DNA from: Anaeramoeba flamelloides
Taxonomy: Eukaryota > Metamonada > Anaeramoebidae
Direction of reading: 5' to 3'
Assembly: GCA_027625915.1 (NCBI GenBank)
Contig: JANTQA010000032.1
Location: 14,214,001-14,278,000, forward strand
Length of the DNA: 64,000 nt
Position 1 is the first letter of the stretch; each line of letters opens with the position of its first letter. Below are positions 1 through 12,282 of this stretch, in pieces. The notes below the pieces were generated by a model, which was not told where the DNA came from, did no database searches, and was given only the letters and a program-made list of their open reading frames with translations. The position numbers were made by a program, and so were the translations under genes.

Positions 1-1010
1 TTTTTTTTTGTTTAATATTTCAGTTAGGTTTTTTTTTTTAATTTTTGTATAAAACTCAAAATTAAATAAATTTTCAGTTTATTTTAAAAAGTGAAAAAAA
101 CTTCCGTTATCTTTTCTAGAATTGATAAATAATGAGTAAAATCTATGATTTATCTCCATTCTTTTGAATTCTGGAAAATGGCTGTTAGTTTTTCTATAGT
201 TTTCTATTTATTTGGAAAATCAATAGATTTTCTTTGGGGTTTTTTGATTTTTCTATTTATTTGTTAATTTTTCTAGGTTTTTATTGGTTTTTTTTATTTT
301 ATTTGTGAAATGTTCTAGGTTTTTTTTTACTTTTCGAAATAAACAGAAAATTTATTAATAAAATATAAAAACTCAAAAAAGCCTAGAAAAAATCACAAAT
401 AAATAGAAAACTCAAAAAAACCTAACGAAAATCAATATATTTTCGAAATAATTTTGAAAACCTCTAGAAAAACGTAGAACACTTCACAAATAAAATAAAA
501 AAACCCAATAAAAACTAGAAAAAATCTATTGATTTTACAAATAAATAGAAAACTCAAAAAAAACCTAAAAAATCAGTAGATTTTCCCAATAAAATATAAA
601 ACCCCAAGAAAATCTAGACACTATAATGACACTTTCGAGAGGTACTTTTTAATTTTTGAAATATAAAGAAAATTTTAGATATGTTCAGCTTATTCCAAAA
701 AAAGTTAATAAACCTAGGAAACTTTTATTATGTTTTCCAAAATTTAAAAAAATGGAGTAAAATCAAAGAATTTACTCAATTGTTGTAAATCCTTGAAAAT
801 CTAGGTACTTGGAAGATACTTCAATTAGATTTTTTTTATTTTAGAACGACAGAGTTAAAATCCTATGTATTTTATACAATCTTTTAAACACTTGAAAATA
901 TATGACCTTACAGATACTTGAAGGCACTTGAAAGCAATTAGCGGGTACCCCCTTTACGTTTTCAAGAATTTACAGTATATTTATTATCTAGGATTTACTC
1001 AATTCTTTTT
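1..1010. repeat. Dispersed A+T-rich repeat family (copy 1)
   Basis: This stretch is built from recurring short phrases such as CCTAGAA, AACACTTCAC, AAATAAACAGAAAATTTA and AAAATCAATAGATTTTC. They occur in both orientations, so parts around 230-350 are inverted copies of parts around 350-610. The same phrases return at about 23560-24420, 26840-27130, 33230-33920 and 59290-59710, including the phrase TAGAGTGCCTAG in several copies. I see no coding capacity and no clear ends. It may be a degenerate satellite or an old non-autonomous element. Confidence 0.6.
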
Positions 1011-1746
1011 ATTTTCTAGAAAACAGGGAAACTGTAAATTAATCGTTAGTAATTTTTTTTTTTATAGTTTAGTTTTTGTTCAAAAAGTAGTACGTTATTA
1101 CAACCTTTAATTATTATATTAAATATCCCATAATGGCATTGTAGACTTGAAAAATAAAAAGAGTAAGAAAAGGCTACAAATGAGTAAATATTGCATTGTG
1201 TCTTTCAAATATTAATATTTATTGGACAATATTGAAGTTAAATGAGGAAAGGTGATGGAACCAGGTAATTTTCATATTTTTTATTATTTGAAAAAATAAA
1301 AAAAAGAAAATAGATTAAATGACAATTATAAAAATAGAACAAACAAAAATATATAATTTGAAAAGTATTTTTTTAATAGACTGTTTGAAAAAAAATAATA
1401 AATAAATTAAAAATGGTGAGATTCGAATTCTAAATATTCAAAATTGCAAAACTTTATTTTATTTATATTTGATCAGTAGATATATATATATATATATATA
1501 TATATACTTTTCGAGATTTTTGGCAAAAAATTTTTTTTTATTAGACTTATCATTTTGTTATTTTTTGGTTTTATTGTTTATAGCTTTTATACTGAATACT
1601 CCCAAAATTAAAAATTTACAAGAATTATTTCTTCTCTTCATTCTATTTTGACATTCTTTAATTTATAAACATATTTTCTTCTTTTTATGATTTTACTTTT
1701 CATTGTCAGTAAGGTTACCAACGAAAAAACACCAAATGTTGGCTTT
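1011..1746. other. A+T-rich spacer with a TA microsatellite
   Basis: There is no supportable gene here. The only structure I see is an uninterrupted TA dinucleotide run at about 1480-1506 and poly-T tracts. Short open frames are low in complexity and are probably chance. Confidence 0.5.
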
Positions 1747-2625
1747 TTATAAAAATTTTGAATTTTTTGCTACGAGTATTTCGGTAATCAATTCTGGAGA
1801 AAATACAAGGACATTTTGCGTATTATTTACAAATAGAGTTTTCAAAAAAGATACTTGTAATTTGTGATCTTCTTTTGAAAAAGGAAAATATGGCAATGAA
1901 TGGAAAAATTTTTCGAGTTTATGAAGCATTTAGTCAGTCACATAGAAGGATCATTTGTGAATATGAGATTAGCTTCATATCTCTTTTTTTCAAATAGAAT
2001 TGTTCCAGGTTGGAACATTTCGCAACTAATACTATGAATGCCAAATATCAATATTATACTTTAATTTTACTGTGTTGTAAAATATAGCTAACCCCTTAAT
2101 TTAAAAATTTTTTTAAGAAAACCTAATAAAATACCATGGTTGAAAAAATTCTCCCACAAGTGTTTCAAATTATAAACCCAAAACAGTTGATGTTCACCAA
2201 TAGTTTTTTAAAGTGAAATTATATGAACAAATCTTTTGTCAAACTTTTTTGGAAAAGATCTTATTTACTCCTTTCTGATAATATGATTTAGGAATTAAAC
2301 AGATTTTAACAAGATTATTCTTATCTCACAACTTTGAATAAGTTCTTTTTTAACAATTCTTTTATGACAAATGAAAAAAGAATACTTTTTCGAAAAACAT
2401 AAAATCAAATTATTTGACAAATTCTGTTCGTTGGTCATCCCCTACAAAAACAAAGTCAGCTTTTTTCAAAGTGTTTGTGATAAATGATTTAAAAAATGAT
2501 GCTAATTTATTTTAGTAAAAAATATGTGTATATTTGGGTTTTACTTTCAAAGGATTTCTTTTGTCAAAGAGTGGTTTCATCTTCACACATTTTTTAATCA
2601 AACCTAGAGCTGAAGAGACAATAAA
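1747..2625 (-). pseudogene. Decayed multi-segment gene, possibly a beta-karyopherin (importin) relic
   Basis: Several coding-like segments of ordinary composition lie in order on the minus strand. About 2611-2540 follows a pyrimidine-rich TCTCTTCAG border and ends at a GTAAAA donor-like site. About 2255-2110 reads as a helical protein broken by single TAA and TGA codons. About 2025-1945 follows a TTAG border. Finally 1929-1747 is an open 60-codon segment (LEKFFHSLP...SKED... then NVLVFSPELITEI). The last segment has the spacing of the C-terminal HEAT repeats of importin-5-like proteins (a WL..LP...D..E block, then VL......I..I). In-frame stops and the lack of a joinable reading frame argue for a broken gene. 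The family assignment is tentative; an unrelated HEAT protein, or chance, is possible. Confidence 0.25.
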
Positions 2626-2850
2626 AATAAATAATTTTTAAAAAAATTTTACTAAAATTACTCACATTTCCAAAGGAAAATCAGAAAGAATAAAAAGTTT
2701 TATATAAAAGGTTAAACACATGAAAGGTGTTAATTTTTCATCTTGTATCTAAAAATGAATTCTGAGAGTTTGACTTTTTTTTTTTTTTTATTTTTTAAAC
2801 AACTTTTCCAACAAAAGCTTTGCAAAAAAAATTCTTTTTTAATAATTTGG

Positions 2851-5775
2851 ATGAACAAAAATTCACAAAAAGAAAGAACACAAAGATTAAATTTTTTATG
2901 TGCAAATTCGGTTGGTTATTTTGTGAATGTCAAAACAAACGATGGATCAGAATATGAAGGAATTGTCTCTTCTGTGAATCACAAAAGCAATAATTTCCAA
3001 TTATCCAGATCAAGGCTTGTTGCACATCCAAAACTATTACAAAACAACATTTGCCCATTACCAAACAAGGACCTCTTAAAAATCTCGTTTAACAATTTGG
3101 TTTATTTGAAGGTTTTGTCTGTAAATTTCAATTTGAAGAAACCAAATTTTCAAAAAAACAGAAACAAAAATTCCAAATTTAGGATCGACTCAGGAATCTC
3201 TTCGGGTAGATTGGGTCAAGAAAGAGAATTGCAAATGTGGAAGCCTGAGGACCATTTAAATGAAAAACAGATCTCCAACCCTTCTTCGCTTGAATGGGAT
3301 TTAGCATCCTCAAGTGAAGAAGAGGAAGGCAAAGAAGGAAACAAAGCCAAGAGCAGGCAAAAAAAAAAATATAACAATAAGAGAAAGAAGAACCAACAAT
3401 GGAACCAATTTGAAACGAACAAACAATTGTTTGGTGTAAATTCTGAATACAACGAGGAAGAGTACACAAGCAAATTGAATGTCAATCCTCAAAAAAGACA
3501 AAAAGCAAAAATGCTTGCCAAAGAAATTGAAACAGAAAAAAAAAAAAACAACAACAACAACTCTCAAAAAAAAAAATTGACAGAAGAAGAATTGTTTAGT
3601 TCTGTTGTTCGAAACCCCGAAAGAGGCGAAAGAAGTCAAATAAAAAAAAATAAAGCCCAAAAAGAAGAAAAAAAAAAAGAAAACGATTCTCAAAATAAAC
3701 GTATGAATGACAAAAATGAAGATAAAGGGCGAGTGAAAGGAAGGGGAAGAGGAAGAGAAAGAGGAAGAGGAAGAAGAAATTTAAAGACAAATAACAAATC
3801 AAAAAATGGTGGAGAGATTGAAAACAAATCGATAACTCGAAAACAAATTTCAAAAAAACATTCAAACAAAATCAGTTATCCTTTGGAAAATTTTTTGAGT
3901 AATAATAATAACAACACCAACAAAGAATCTCTCAATAATAATTCACAAAATGGAAATGGAAATGGAAATGGAAATGGAAATGGAAATGGAAATGGAAATG
4001 GAAATGGAAATCGAAATCGAAACCTGAAGAAAAATAATAAAAAGCAAAATCATTTAAATAGGAAATTTAATAAAAGACTTTCCAACAAATATGAAAAAAT
4101 ATCCCAAAAAGCTGAATTTAAAAGATTTTCAAATGAGACTAATTTAAAACTCGAAAAAATTCATAAGAAATTAAATAGAAATGTACCAGAAAGAAAATTC
4201 CCAAAAACGAAATCGCAGATTGAAAAAGAAAAATATGCGAAAAAACAACAACTTTTTGATCGGGATTTAAAGCAGTCCAGAGCAAATACAAAAACTTTAA
4301 TTATTCCAAACAGATCTCGATTAGGAATTCAAAATAGACATAATTTCGATTTAAAATATAAACAAAACAAATTAAAACCAAAAACTCGGATTTTAAGGAA
4401 AACAAAAAATAACCCAAAAAGCAAAAATAAAACCAATAAATCAAAAATAAACAATAAAACGAACAAACCAAAAAAAGAAACCAATTTAAATAATCCAGAA
4501 GACAAGAATAATGGCAATACCAATAGCCTTAATAATAATAAAACTAACAACAACAACAGCAACAGCAGCAACAACAACAACAGTAACAAAAATAATAATG
4601 GTATTGGTAAGAATAATGATAATAAAAACCCAAAAAAAAATATTTATCCTACAAATATTGTCACAAAAACAAACAAAAATCAAAAAAAAAAAACAAAGAC
4701 AAAAAAAAAAATAACAAGAATAAGTAAAAAGCCCATTACACAAAGAAGCAGGATGCTTAAAACCCCCAACCAAAAATACCCACCAATTGATCATACTGGC
4801 AAACAAAGAATGAATTCTAATTCACGATCTAAAAATTTTAATAATTATACCCAAACACAAAAAAATAGAACCATTCAAAGAAATTTGAATACGTCTATTC
4901 AAAAAATTGGAAAAAAGAAAAACAAACGTAAAGTCAAAATGCTTAAAAAAAAGTTATTAACAATAAAAAATGTGAATCAATATTTCTGCACTTTAATTGA
5001 AACATTAACTTTTGAACCCACACAGTCCATTTCAATTTATTGGCCAGAGCCTGAATTCACAAATCCTTATCAAATCCAAATGGGTCTAAACAATCCTAAT
5101 AATAATAATAATAATAATCATCATCATCATAATAATCAAATGATCATGGGGCAACCACCCCTAATGGGGATGCAAATGAACCAAATGAACCAAATGAACC
5201 AAATGAACCAAATGAACCCAATGAACCCAATGAATCAAATGAACCAAATGAACCCAATGAACCAAATGAGTCCAATGAGCCCAATGAACCCAAACAATGG
5301 CCAACAGAACAATAATATGCGAAACCAAAGCAATCAATTAAATTTTATCCAGCCACCACAAATGCAGCAGATGCCACAGATGCAGCAAATGCCACAGATG
5401 CAACAGATGCCACAGATGCAGCAAATGCCTCAAATGCCACAGATGCAACAAATGCCACAGATGGTCATGCCGCAACAACAACTCCCAATGAACATGGGGA
5501 TGCAAATTAACATGGAAAGGGGAATGGTGCCAATGGAAAATCAATTCCAGCCAATGTATATGAACCCATACAATGTAAACCCAATGCAATTCCCAATGCA
5601 ATTCCAACCGATGAACCAACAAAATTACGATTTCCAGCAATATAACCAATACGACGGTTATGTCGATCAAAATCAAATGATGATGAATAATGGAATGATA
5701 AAACAATACCCACCCCAAGAAAATAATTATCAGCCCTACCAAGGAAATAGAACAAATAATAATTATTACCATTAA
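2851..5775 (+). CDS. ATXN2: Ataxin-2 family RNA-binding protein (Sm-ATX, LsmAD, prion-like tail)
   Basis: This 974-residue protein has ataxin-2/Pbp1 architecture. Residues about 10-90 form an Sm-like domain (GYFVNVKTNDGSEYEGIV). Residues about 110-235 contain an LsmAD region with the hallmark motifs ERELQMW, NQFETNKQLFGV, YTSKLN and LAKEIE. A very long K/N/Q-rich disordered region follows, with RG-type repeats near residue 295 and an NG repeat encoded by a GGAAAT hexamer array (3951-4014). The C-terminus is prion-like, with MNQ/MNP repeats (about 773-813) and MPQMQQ repeats (about 836-872). Ataxin-2 proteins act in cytoplasmic RNPs and stress granules and usually bind poly(A)-binding protein through a PAM2 motif; I do not see a convincing PAM2. 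I chose the ATG at 2851 because it lies just before the Sm domain. An in-frame ATG at 2755 would add a phenylalanine-rich stretch that looks like untranslated leader. No intron; TAA stop. Confidence 0.88.
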   Translation: MNKNSQKERTQRLNFLCANSVGYFVNVKTNDGSEYEGIVSSVNHKSNNFQLSRSRLVAHPKLLQNNICPLPNKDLLKISFNNLVYLKVLSVNFNLKKPNFQKNRNKNSKFRIDSGISSGRLGQERELQMWKPEDHLNEKQISNPSSLEWDLASSSEEEEGKEGNKAKSRQKKKYNNKRKKNQQWNQFETNKQLFGVNSEYNEEEYTSKLNVNPQKRQKAKMLAKEIETEKKKNNNNNSQKKKLTEEELFSSVVRNPERGERSQIKKNKAQKEEKKKENDSQNKRMNDKNEDKGRVKGRGRGRERGRGRRNLKTNNKSKNGGEIENKSITRKQISKKHSNKISYPLENFLSNNNNNTNKESLNNNSQNGNGNGNGNGNGNGNGNGNGNRNRNLKKNNKKQNHLNRKFNKRLSNKYEKISQKAEFKRFSNETNLKLEKIHKKLNRNVPERKFPKTKSQIEKEKYAKKQQLFDRDLKQSRANTKTLIIPNRSRLGIQNRHNFDLKYKQNKLKPKTRILRKTKNNPKSKNKTNKSKINNKTNKPKKETNLNNPEDKNNGNTNSLNNNKTNNNNSNSSNNNNSNKNNNGIGKNNDNKNPKKNIYPTNIVTKTNKNQKKKTKTKKKITRISKKPITQRSRMLKTPNQKYPPIDHTGKQRMNSNSRSKNFNNYTQTQKNRTIQRNLNTSIQKIGKKKNKRKVKMLKKKLLTIKNVNQYFCTLIETLTFEPTQSISIYWPEPEFTNPYQIQMGLNNPNNNNNNNHHHHNNQMIMGQPPLMGMQMNQMNQMNQMNQMNPMNPMNQMNQMNPMNQMSPMSPMNPNNGQQNNNMRNQSNQLNFIQPPQMQQMPQMQQMPQMQQMPQMQQMPQMPQMQQMPQMVMPQQQLPMNMGMQINMERGMVPMENQFQPMYMNPYNVNPMQFPMQFQPMNQQNYDFQQYNQYDGYVDQNQMMMNNGMIKQYPPQENNYQPYQGNRTNNNYYH

Positions 5776-5994
5776 AGCAAATAATGAAATTATACTCATT
5801 TTGATATTAAGGAAAATATTATTTTATTTATTTAAAACAAAAAAAAAATAAATCAAAAAATAGAAATATTTTTTAAAATAAAAATTATTTATTGAGTCAA
5901 GAATTTAATAAATAAATTATTTTTTAAATTATTATAATAAAAATAAAATATTATTGATCATTAATAATTAATAAAAGAATAATTAATAATGCAA

Positions 5995-6039
<45 letters not shown>

Positions 6040-9000
6040 ATTTTAATATATTACTGTAATTTAATGAATTTTAAAACTTAAACAATAAATTAAGTTCAAT
6101 TTAATTAGTACAACTTAATTTTCTTCTTCTTCTTCTTCTTCTTATTTTTCTTTTTTATCCACCATAAGCTCTTTACTATCTTATTCTTATTTTTTTTTTA
6201 AAATAAACTAATTTATTAGAACAATAATCATTTTAATTTTTGAAACATTAATTTATTTATTTATTACAATTTAAGGGATTAGCGCCACTATAGATTCGTC
6301 TATAATTAAACTATGTTGAAATTGGGTGTAAATGATATTAGTGCAACAAGGTTTACACACTCTAAAAAATCTATTCTAAATATTATTGAACAATAAATTA
6401 TTGGTTTTTTTACTTAAGTGATCACAATTAAAAATAGTTCTTTTTATTAAATTTTTTTTTTTAATTCCTTTAACAAATATAAAAATAGAAACTCAAAATA
6501 ATAAAATTCCAGAATTTGATAATTCTTATTGAGACCTTCCAAAAGTAACTATTTTTTTAATTTTTTAATTTCATAGATTAACTCTATAATAATCAACATT
6601 AAATACTAAATATTGATTAGTTTTTTTTCTTTTTTGGGATGAAGTTAATTGTAAAATGAATATATTTTCAATATTTCCTTTCTCACCATAAATAAATAAT
6701 TTATTAAATATATTTCCAAGATTTCAGAAATAATTTGTCAAAAGAATCTATTTGTTTAATTATTTATTTTTTTTCAAAAAATTGACTTTTTTTAACAACT
6801 AATCTTTATTTCTTGAAAAAATTTAATAACTATATTTTTCAACTTTAAAATTCTTTTGATTAATAATTTAACCGTTAAAATTGTGACGAAATACAGATTT
6901 TTTTCTAAAAACTCTTTGGAGTTTTTTACTAATACATGGGATCATTTTTAATTGATGTTATCAACATATAGTACTTCTTTACTAATTGATTTTTTGAGAA
7001 TTTGAACTCATATATAATACTAATGTGACTTATCCTAAATAACAACTTACGTAATTCTTAGACTTCTCATTGGTGGACATTAAACCTTTAATCAAATAAA
7101 ACTAGGTTCTGTTGAAGGGTACCAGTCAAAATTTCCATATATAAATTATTTTTTATTATTTAAACCTTAAAAATAAATAAGAAATAAGTAAAATGATAAA
7201 TATCCAAGAATAATTGATATTCGAATAAAGTAGATCTTAACAATCTGTACCCCAATTCAAAAATTTTCACACACAATTAAATTCAATTTGAAAAAACAAA
7301 TCTCATTTAACCAATTCTAGAATAAATACAAAATTAGTATCAATTCAAAAATTGAAAAGTTAACAATTGTTTATAAATTACAATACTCACAAAACAAAAA
7401 ATAAACAATTATCAATACAAATAAATCAAGGGGTGTTAAAAATTTTGGAGAGAGCAAAAAAAAAAAAAATGTAAATTGCTAAATTTGTTTAAAATCTATT
7501 AGGATCAATGACTGACCCAATGATTAGATACTATCAACTAATTTTATTTGAGTTATTCTATTTTGAAGAAGTCAACTTTACTCGAATATCAATAGTTCAA
7601 CTTAAACAAGTTACATAATTCAAAAAATAAAATGAAAAAAAAACTTAAAGATGAAAAAATGATTTTCATATTTTACAAAAAACAAAATTAAGTTCCAATA
7701 TGTATAAAATTATATTATTGTCATTGTTAATACCTTTTTGACGATGTGAAAAATCTTGTGTTTTGGTTTAAATATTTAAAAATTGAAAAAAACAAAGTTA
7801 TTTTTGATCTTGCAGGGATGATCTAAATAAAATCCCAAAAGAAATTAATATGATTCTTTTACAATCATTCTTATTGTTTCAGAAAATTTATAATAACATA
7901 TTTTTACTTACGGATAATAGATCTTTCAATTAATAAAAAAATTACAATAAGAATTATACATTAAAAAAAAAAAAATGTGAAAAAATTATTTCAATTTTCA
8001 AAATAAATTTTTTCTTCTCATATTCATTTAAACCCTTGAACCAAATGACTATTATCGATTAAGACTTGTCACATTTACCTGAAAATAGTTTATATTAAAC
8101 ACCCACATTACAATTGAAAAATCTGGCAAATTGAAGACCTTTTATTTATTGAACTATTGTTATCATGATTGAACCCAAGACTATTACTCTTATAGAAAAG
8201 TAATTTTCATGACACTTATTCGTTGGTTAAAATTTACCTTTATAATTTTATATAAACTTGTAGATGATAAATATTTAGTCTTTTATCATATTATTTTTTC
8301 AAGAGTTCTCTTTTTAAGTTTTTTTTTCTAAAATTTTCTTTTTTTGAATTTTTTACTTAATATGTACACAGTTTTACTAATTAGTTAACCAGCTGTATCA
8401 CAATGTTATAAGCGGGTAATTTTCATCGGATGTGTTATAAATTAGCCATTTTTAGGATTTTTTAAAATATAACAATAAATAAAAAGTTTTTTTGTTTTTT
8501 ATTGAGTTATTCAATTATGTTTTTCGAAAATTTCAAAAGTATTTTTTAATAAAGATTAAATTTAATACAATTAATACCCATTTCAAGTTTCAAGATATTT
8601 TATTATTTTTTTTTTTCATGATTTGAAATCTTTGAAGAAAGGTTTGTTGACGCCGATTGAAAAAATGAAGTTACCATTTCTTGTTTTTTTCCCAAATGTA
8701 ACTTGGTTCTTTTTGGGAAAGATCTTATTATTTTTAAAAAAAAAAAAATATTTTAATATTTGAGAGGAATAATTTTTAGCAAGAAGCAATCACACAACTC
8801 CATCTAAAAATGATTAAAAAAATCTAGAAAAGAACTTTCAATAGCTTTTTATTTGTTTTTATACACTTGAACAAATTTGGCTAATTCTTTTGTATTCGAT
8901 GAGTCAACAAATTTTTATGATTATTTCTAAAAAATAATTTCTCGAGATCCAAAATGAAGAAAATGATTATAACAGAATTCAATTAAAAATTCGATGATTA

Positions 9001-10034
9001 AAAGATTCATAGCTTTGTTTTGAAAAATATTAATAGAGCCAGCGATACCCATAAAGCAAAAAGCAAATCAAAAAAGAAAAGGAAAAAAGATCAAAAAGCA
9101 AGAAATGATAGGTGATCATTAATTGGACATGTCGACACATATTGTTCGGAAGAGGTGTCAAGTCATTCTATAATCATTTCACCAACATTTTAGATTTCTT
9201 AAAAAAGAAACAATAAAAGAGAAAAGAAAAGAAATCAAAAAATAAACATAGAAAAAAAAAAAAATAAAAAAAAAAAAAAAATATTCTGGAACAAATATTT
9301 AAAAAAGCAAATTGTAAAAAAATGAAAAGATTTAAAGTAAAAAGTGATTTGTAATATCAAATATGAAAATTATAGGAAACACAATTGTGTTCTTTGTATT
9401 GTCTAACAAGTCACTCTTTGAAATGAGTATATGTTTTTTATGACAAATCCTGTATTAAGAATTGAAATATTTTTTCAAAAAATAATTACTTAAAACTCTG
9501 ATCCACAATCAAACTTCTTTTGTAATGAGTATTAGACTTTAAAAATGTTCTTTTATGTAGTAAATTCCTTCTCTAATAAAAAAATACCTTTCGGGACCGG
9601 TTCATGTAGAATTTTTTCAAAAGAAAATCTCAATTATTAAAAACACTGCTACCTAATCATGAATTACAATAATTAGAACACATGATTACTAAGATATTAG
9701 TTTTAATTTTTGAGATTTATACAATTTAATTATTGAAATTTTATGAGGTTTTAGTTTGAAAAAATATTTTTATTTAAAAAAAAATCTATAACTAGTTATT
9801 TATGATTGAAGACTAATCCATTTTTAGACGACTCAGGAAATTTAATTATTGACATTTATTTTTTTCTAGCTCTTCTATTATTGTATTCAGATGAAATCAT
9901 TTTTTGAAATTTTTTTCTTTTTGTCTGTTTCTTTTATTATTGTTTTCTTATTATTCAAAAGAATGGAAAACTTCGAGTCCAAAAAAATTAACTATGATAA
10001 CACTACTTAAATATCATATTTTGCTCAGAAGAAG
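5776..10034. other. Long A+T-rich intergenic region
   Basis: There is no supportable gene in this 4.2 kb. It holds a TA microsatellite at 6000-6037, a CTT repeat at 6121-6142 and many homopolymers. Two less A+T-rich islands stand out. About 6273-6300 on the minus strand reads as a possible terminal exon (ttatag border, then a short frame ending VALIP-stop). About 9105-9180 is open in several frames on both strands. Neither matches a family I know. Confidence 0.45.
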
Positions 10035-10130
10035 ATGGTTAAATGCAATGTTCAAGGAATTTTTTTAAAAACACGATCGTTAAGCAATGGATATTCGACG
10101 AAACCAACTACAAAAAATAAAAAAAAAAAG
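10035..10130 (+). other. Possible first coding exon (unrecognised)
   Basis: An ATG opens 32 codons of ordinary composition (starting MVKCNVQGIFLK, ending in a lysine run) and runs directly into AAG|GTAATT, a good splice-donor-like sequence in phase 0. I cannot find a convincing downstream exon; the next 800 bases are dominated by an inverted-repeat element. It could be a first exon with a long intron, or chance. Confidence 0.15.
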
Positions 10131-10386
10131 GTAATTTTCAAGATCCATCTTTTTTTTCTTACTATTTGGTCAAAAAACTCGTTTTTAAAACTTAACAAAA
10201 CCAAAATTTAAGAATACCATTACCAAAAAAAGAAGAAGAAAGAAAAAACAAAAGAGAAATAAACTTTTTTTTTAATTATTGTTCTCAATTACAGATCATT
10301 TTCTTTTACAACTCTCTTGAAGGCGTTTTCTTATTTCTTGATAAAAAAGTACCCATTTAACTGTTAAAATAAATTTACATAGCTTA

Positions 10387-10938
10387 AGGTTTACAATCCC
10401 TGAAATTTGAAATAAGATTATCTGGTGTAGGGTTCAGTGAATTGTTAATTTGTTTCTTAGCTGATCGATCTTGTGATTGATATGAGTTTTTAATAGTGGT
10501 TCAAAATGGCAATTTTTGACAATTTATTTTTTTAATTTCCGAAATCCGAATTGAAGAGTGTAAGAATAATAAACTGATAGGTGTTAAAGAATAACTTTTG
10601 AATTTTGGGTTGTAGAAAAGAATCTTCATTTACTTTTTTGTCAATTAACCAAATGAAAAATAAAATTTTTTAAAAGCTCCCAATAAAACCAAACTTAATT
10701 AAAATTTTCAATCAAAAACCTAAAAACCACATTTTTTTATAACTTAAGTTCCAGCCAATTAATCTTAAACTCTTCAATTCGGATTTCGGAAAAAAAAATA
10801 AATTGTCAAAAATTGCCATTTTGAACCACTATTAAAAACTCATATCAATCACAAGATCGATCAGCTAAGAACCAAATTAACTAGTGGTAACAAACGACAC
10901 AAGATAATCTTATTTCAAATTTCAGGAATTGTAAACCT
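10387..10938. mobile_element. Inverted-repeat (foldback) element, family R2, copy 1
   Basis: The first and last roughly 200 bases are near-perfect inverted complements, starting AGGTTTACAATCCCTG and ending in its complement. They share the internal phrases GCTGATCGATCTTGTG and GTGGTTCAAAATGGCAATTT. A TA dinucleotide flanks both ends (10385-10386 and 10939-10940), consistent with a TA target duplication. There is no coding capacity, so it looks like a foldback MITE. A second copy lies at about 17840-18374. Confidence 0.8.
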
Positions 10939-11029
10939 TAAGGGTTGGGTCATTATGAGTAAAAATAATGCTTTGAAATGGATTAAAAAAATTTTATAAT
11001 TTTTATAAGTGTCTAATAACAATCAAAAA

Positions 11030-12282
11030 CTAATCAACATGTGAAGCTTGATCGATCTCCAAAAAGCAATAATCAAAAAAGATGACATTTTTAGCAGAAA
11101 GCAGCGAAAGAGTAACAATCAATTCCCAATTTGAATGGTTAGAATATATAATTTTGAAAATAGTTATGTCAGTTTTGAAGTGTCTCTCTTTGGCGCTTTT
11201 TGAGATCTTGAAGATTTTTTTCATTCTTTTTTTACTATTTTCTCAAATACGTTTTTTTTTCTCAAGAATGTTCCAAAATCCACATTTTATTTAAAATTTT
11301 CGATTTTTAGGGTTTCAAATAACCACTATAAATTTAATTAAATTGAATTAGATTGATTGTATACTTAAAGAAAACAATTTGTTTTCAATTGAAGAAATTA
11401 GTGTTTTCGAAATTCATAAAATTAGAAATTGAATTTTTTTTAAAATAATTTGATTTTTTTGGAATTTAGAATGCTTTTAAAACTTGTTTTTTTTATTTGT
11501 GAATCTTTTAAAACTTTTTTTTTTGGTTAATTGGTTTTTTTGCCAATTTGATACCCCTCAAATTTTTTTTTTTTAACTTCTTCTAACAACATTTTTTAAA
11601 AATTAAGTATTTTGATGCTAATACCTGTTCAAACTTAAGGTTCAAGTTAAATTATGAAGTATTTGGCGATTTTTCTCAAAAATTGAATTTAATTTTTAAA
11701 ATACAAGTTCCTTTATATTTTAAAAAAGGGTGAAATGGCAGTTGTGAAGAGAGATCAAAATAATCAGGGGACTATTCTCATTTGTTGGTTATTTTTTCCT
11801 TGCTGGGAAAATATTAATTTGCACAAAATGTTTTTTTTTTCCCTTTCCAAACATTATTGGGTTACAAATCAATAAAATATTTATTATTATCTTTATTTTC
11901 AAATATTAAAATTTTATTTTTTTTCTAATATTTTTATTAAGAAATAAAAAAATTAAAATATATATTTTATGTCTACTTGTTATTTTTTTCGTTTTACTTT
12001 CTTAAGAGAAAATTTATTCTACAAATAAATAATATAAAAATTGCAAAGGTTTACAATAGAACAGAAAAAAAAATAACAAAAAATTGAAATTATTATTAAA
12101 AAAATAGAGTATAATTGAATGTAATTGAGTTTTACTGAATTAAACTGATTAAAAATTCAATTAAGAATTGAAATAAAAATAACATAGATTATTCAAAAAA
12201 ATACAGGAATCGGTCCGTAAAGACATATTGTAATTTGATTTTTCCAAAATAGTATTTCGGTGTTTTCATTTGTGATTGTCAT
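11030..12282 (-). CDS. Possible exons of an RNase PH-fold exosome subunit (Rrp46/EXOSC5-like)
   Basis: Two minus-strand islands resemble parts of an RNase PH-fold protein. The first (12282-12205, 26 codons from an ATG, ending at CCT|GTATTT) reads ENTEILFWKNQ then ITICLYGPIP, like the family pattern of a strand, 'G-T-V' and 'VYGPI'. The second (about 11195-11030) reads ERHFKTDITIFKI, then a hydrophobic helix and FFDYCFLEI, like the 'HPRTsI.i' strand followed by the 'aLvDAgvp' helix of EXOSC5/Rrp46. Order and strand agree, but connecting and C-terminal exons were not found. The second island is also open on the plus strand. Treat as a hypothesis; a diverged pseudogene is equally possible. Confidence 0.22.

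Noticed and set aside
2395-2460. GDD motif resembling a phosphatase active site (ADFVFVGDDQRTEF on the minus strand)
   Set aside because: Only about 25 residues match the idea, no other motif of that family is nearby, and the frame is closed on both sides by TAA.
3179-3865. Several minus-strand open frames opposite the ataxin-2 gene
   Set aside because: They are complements of K/N/Q-rich codons, giving F/L/V-rich chance frames; the plus strand carries clear domains.
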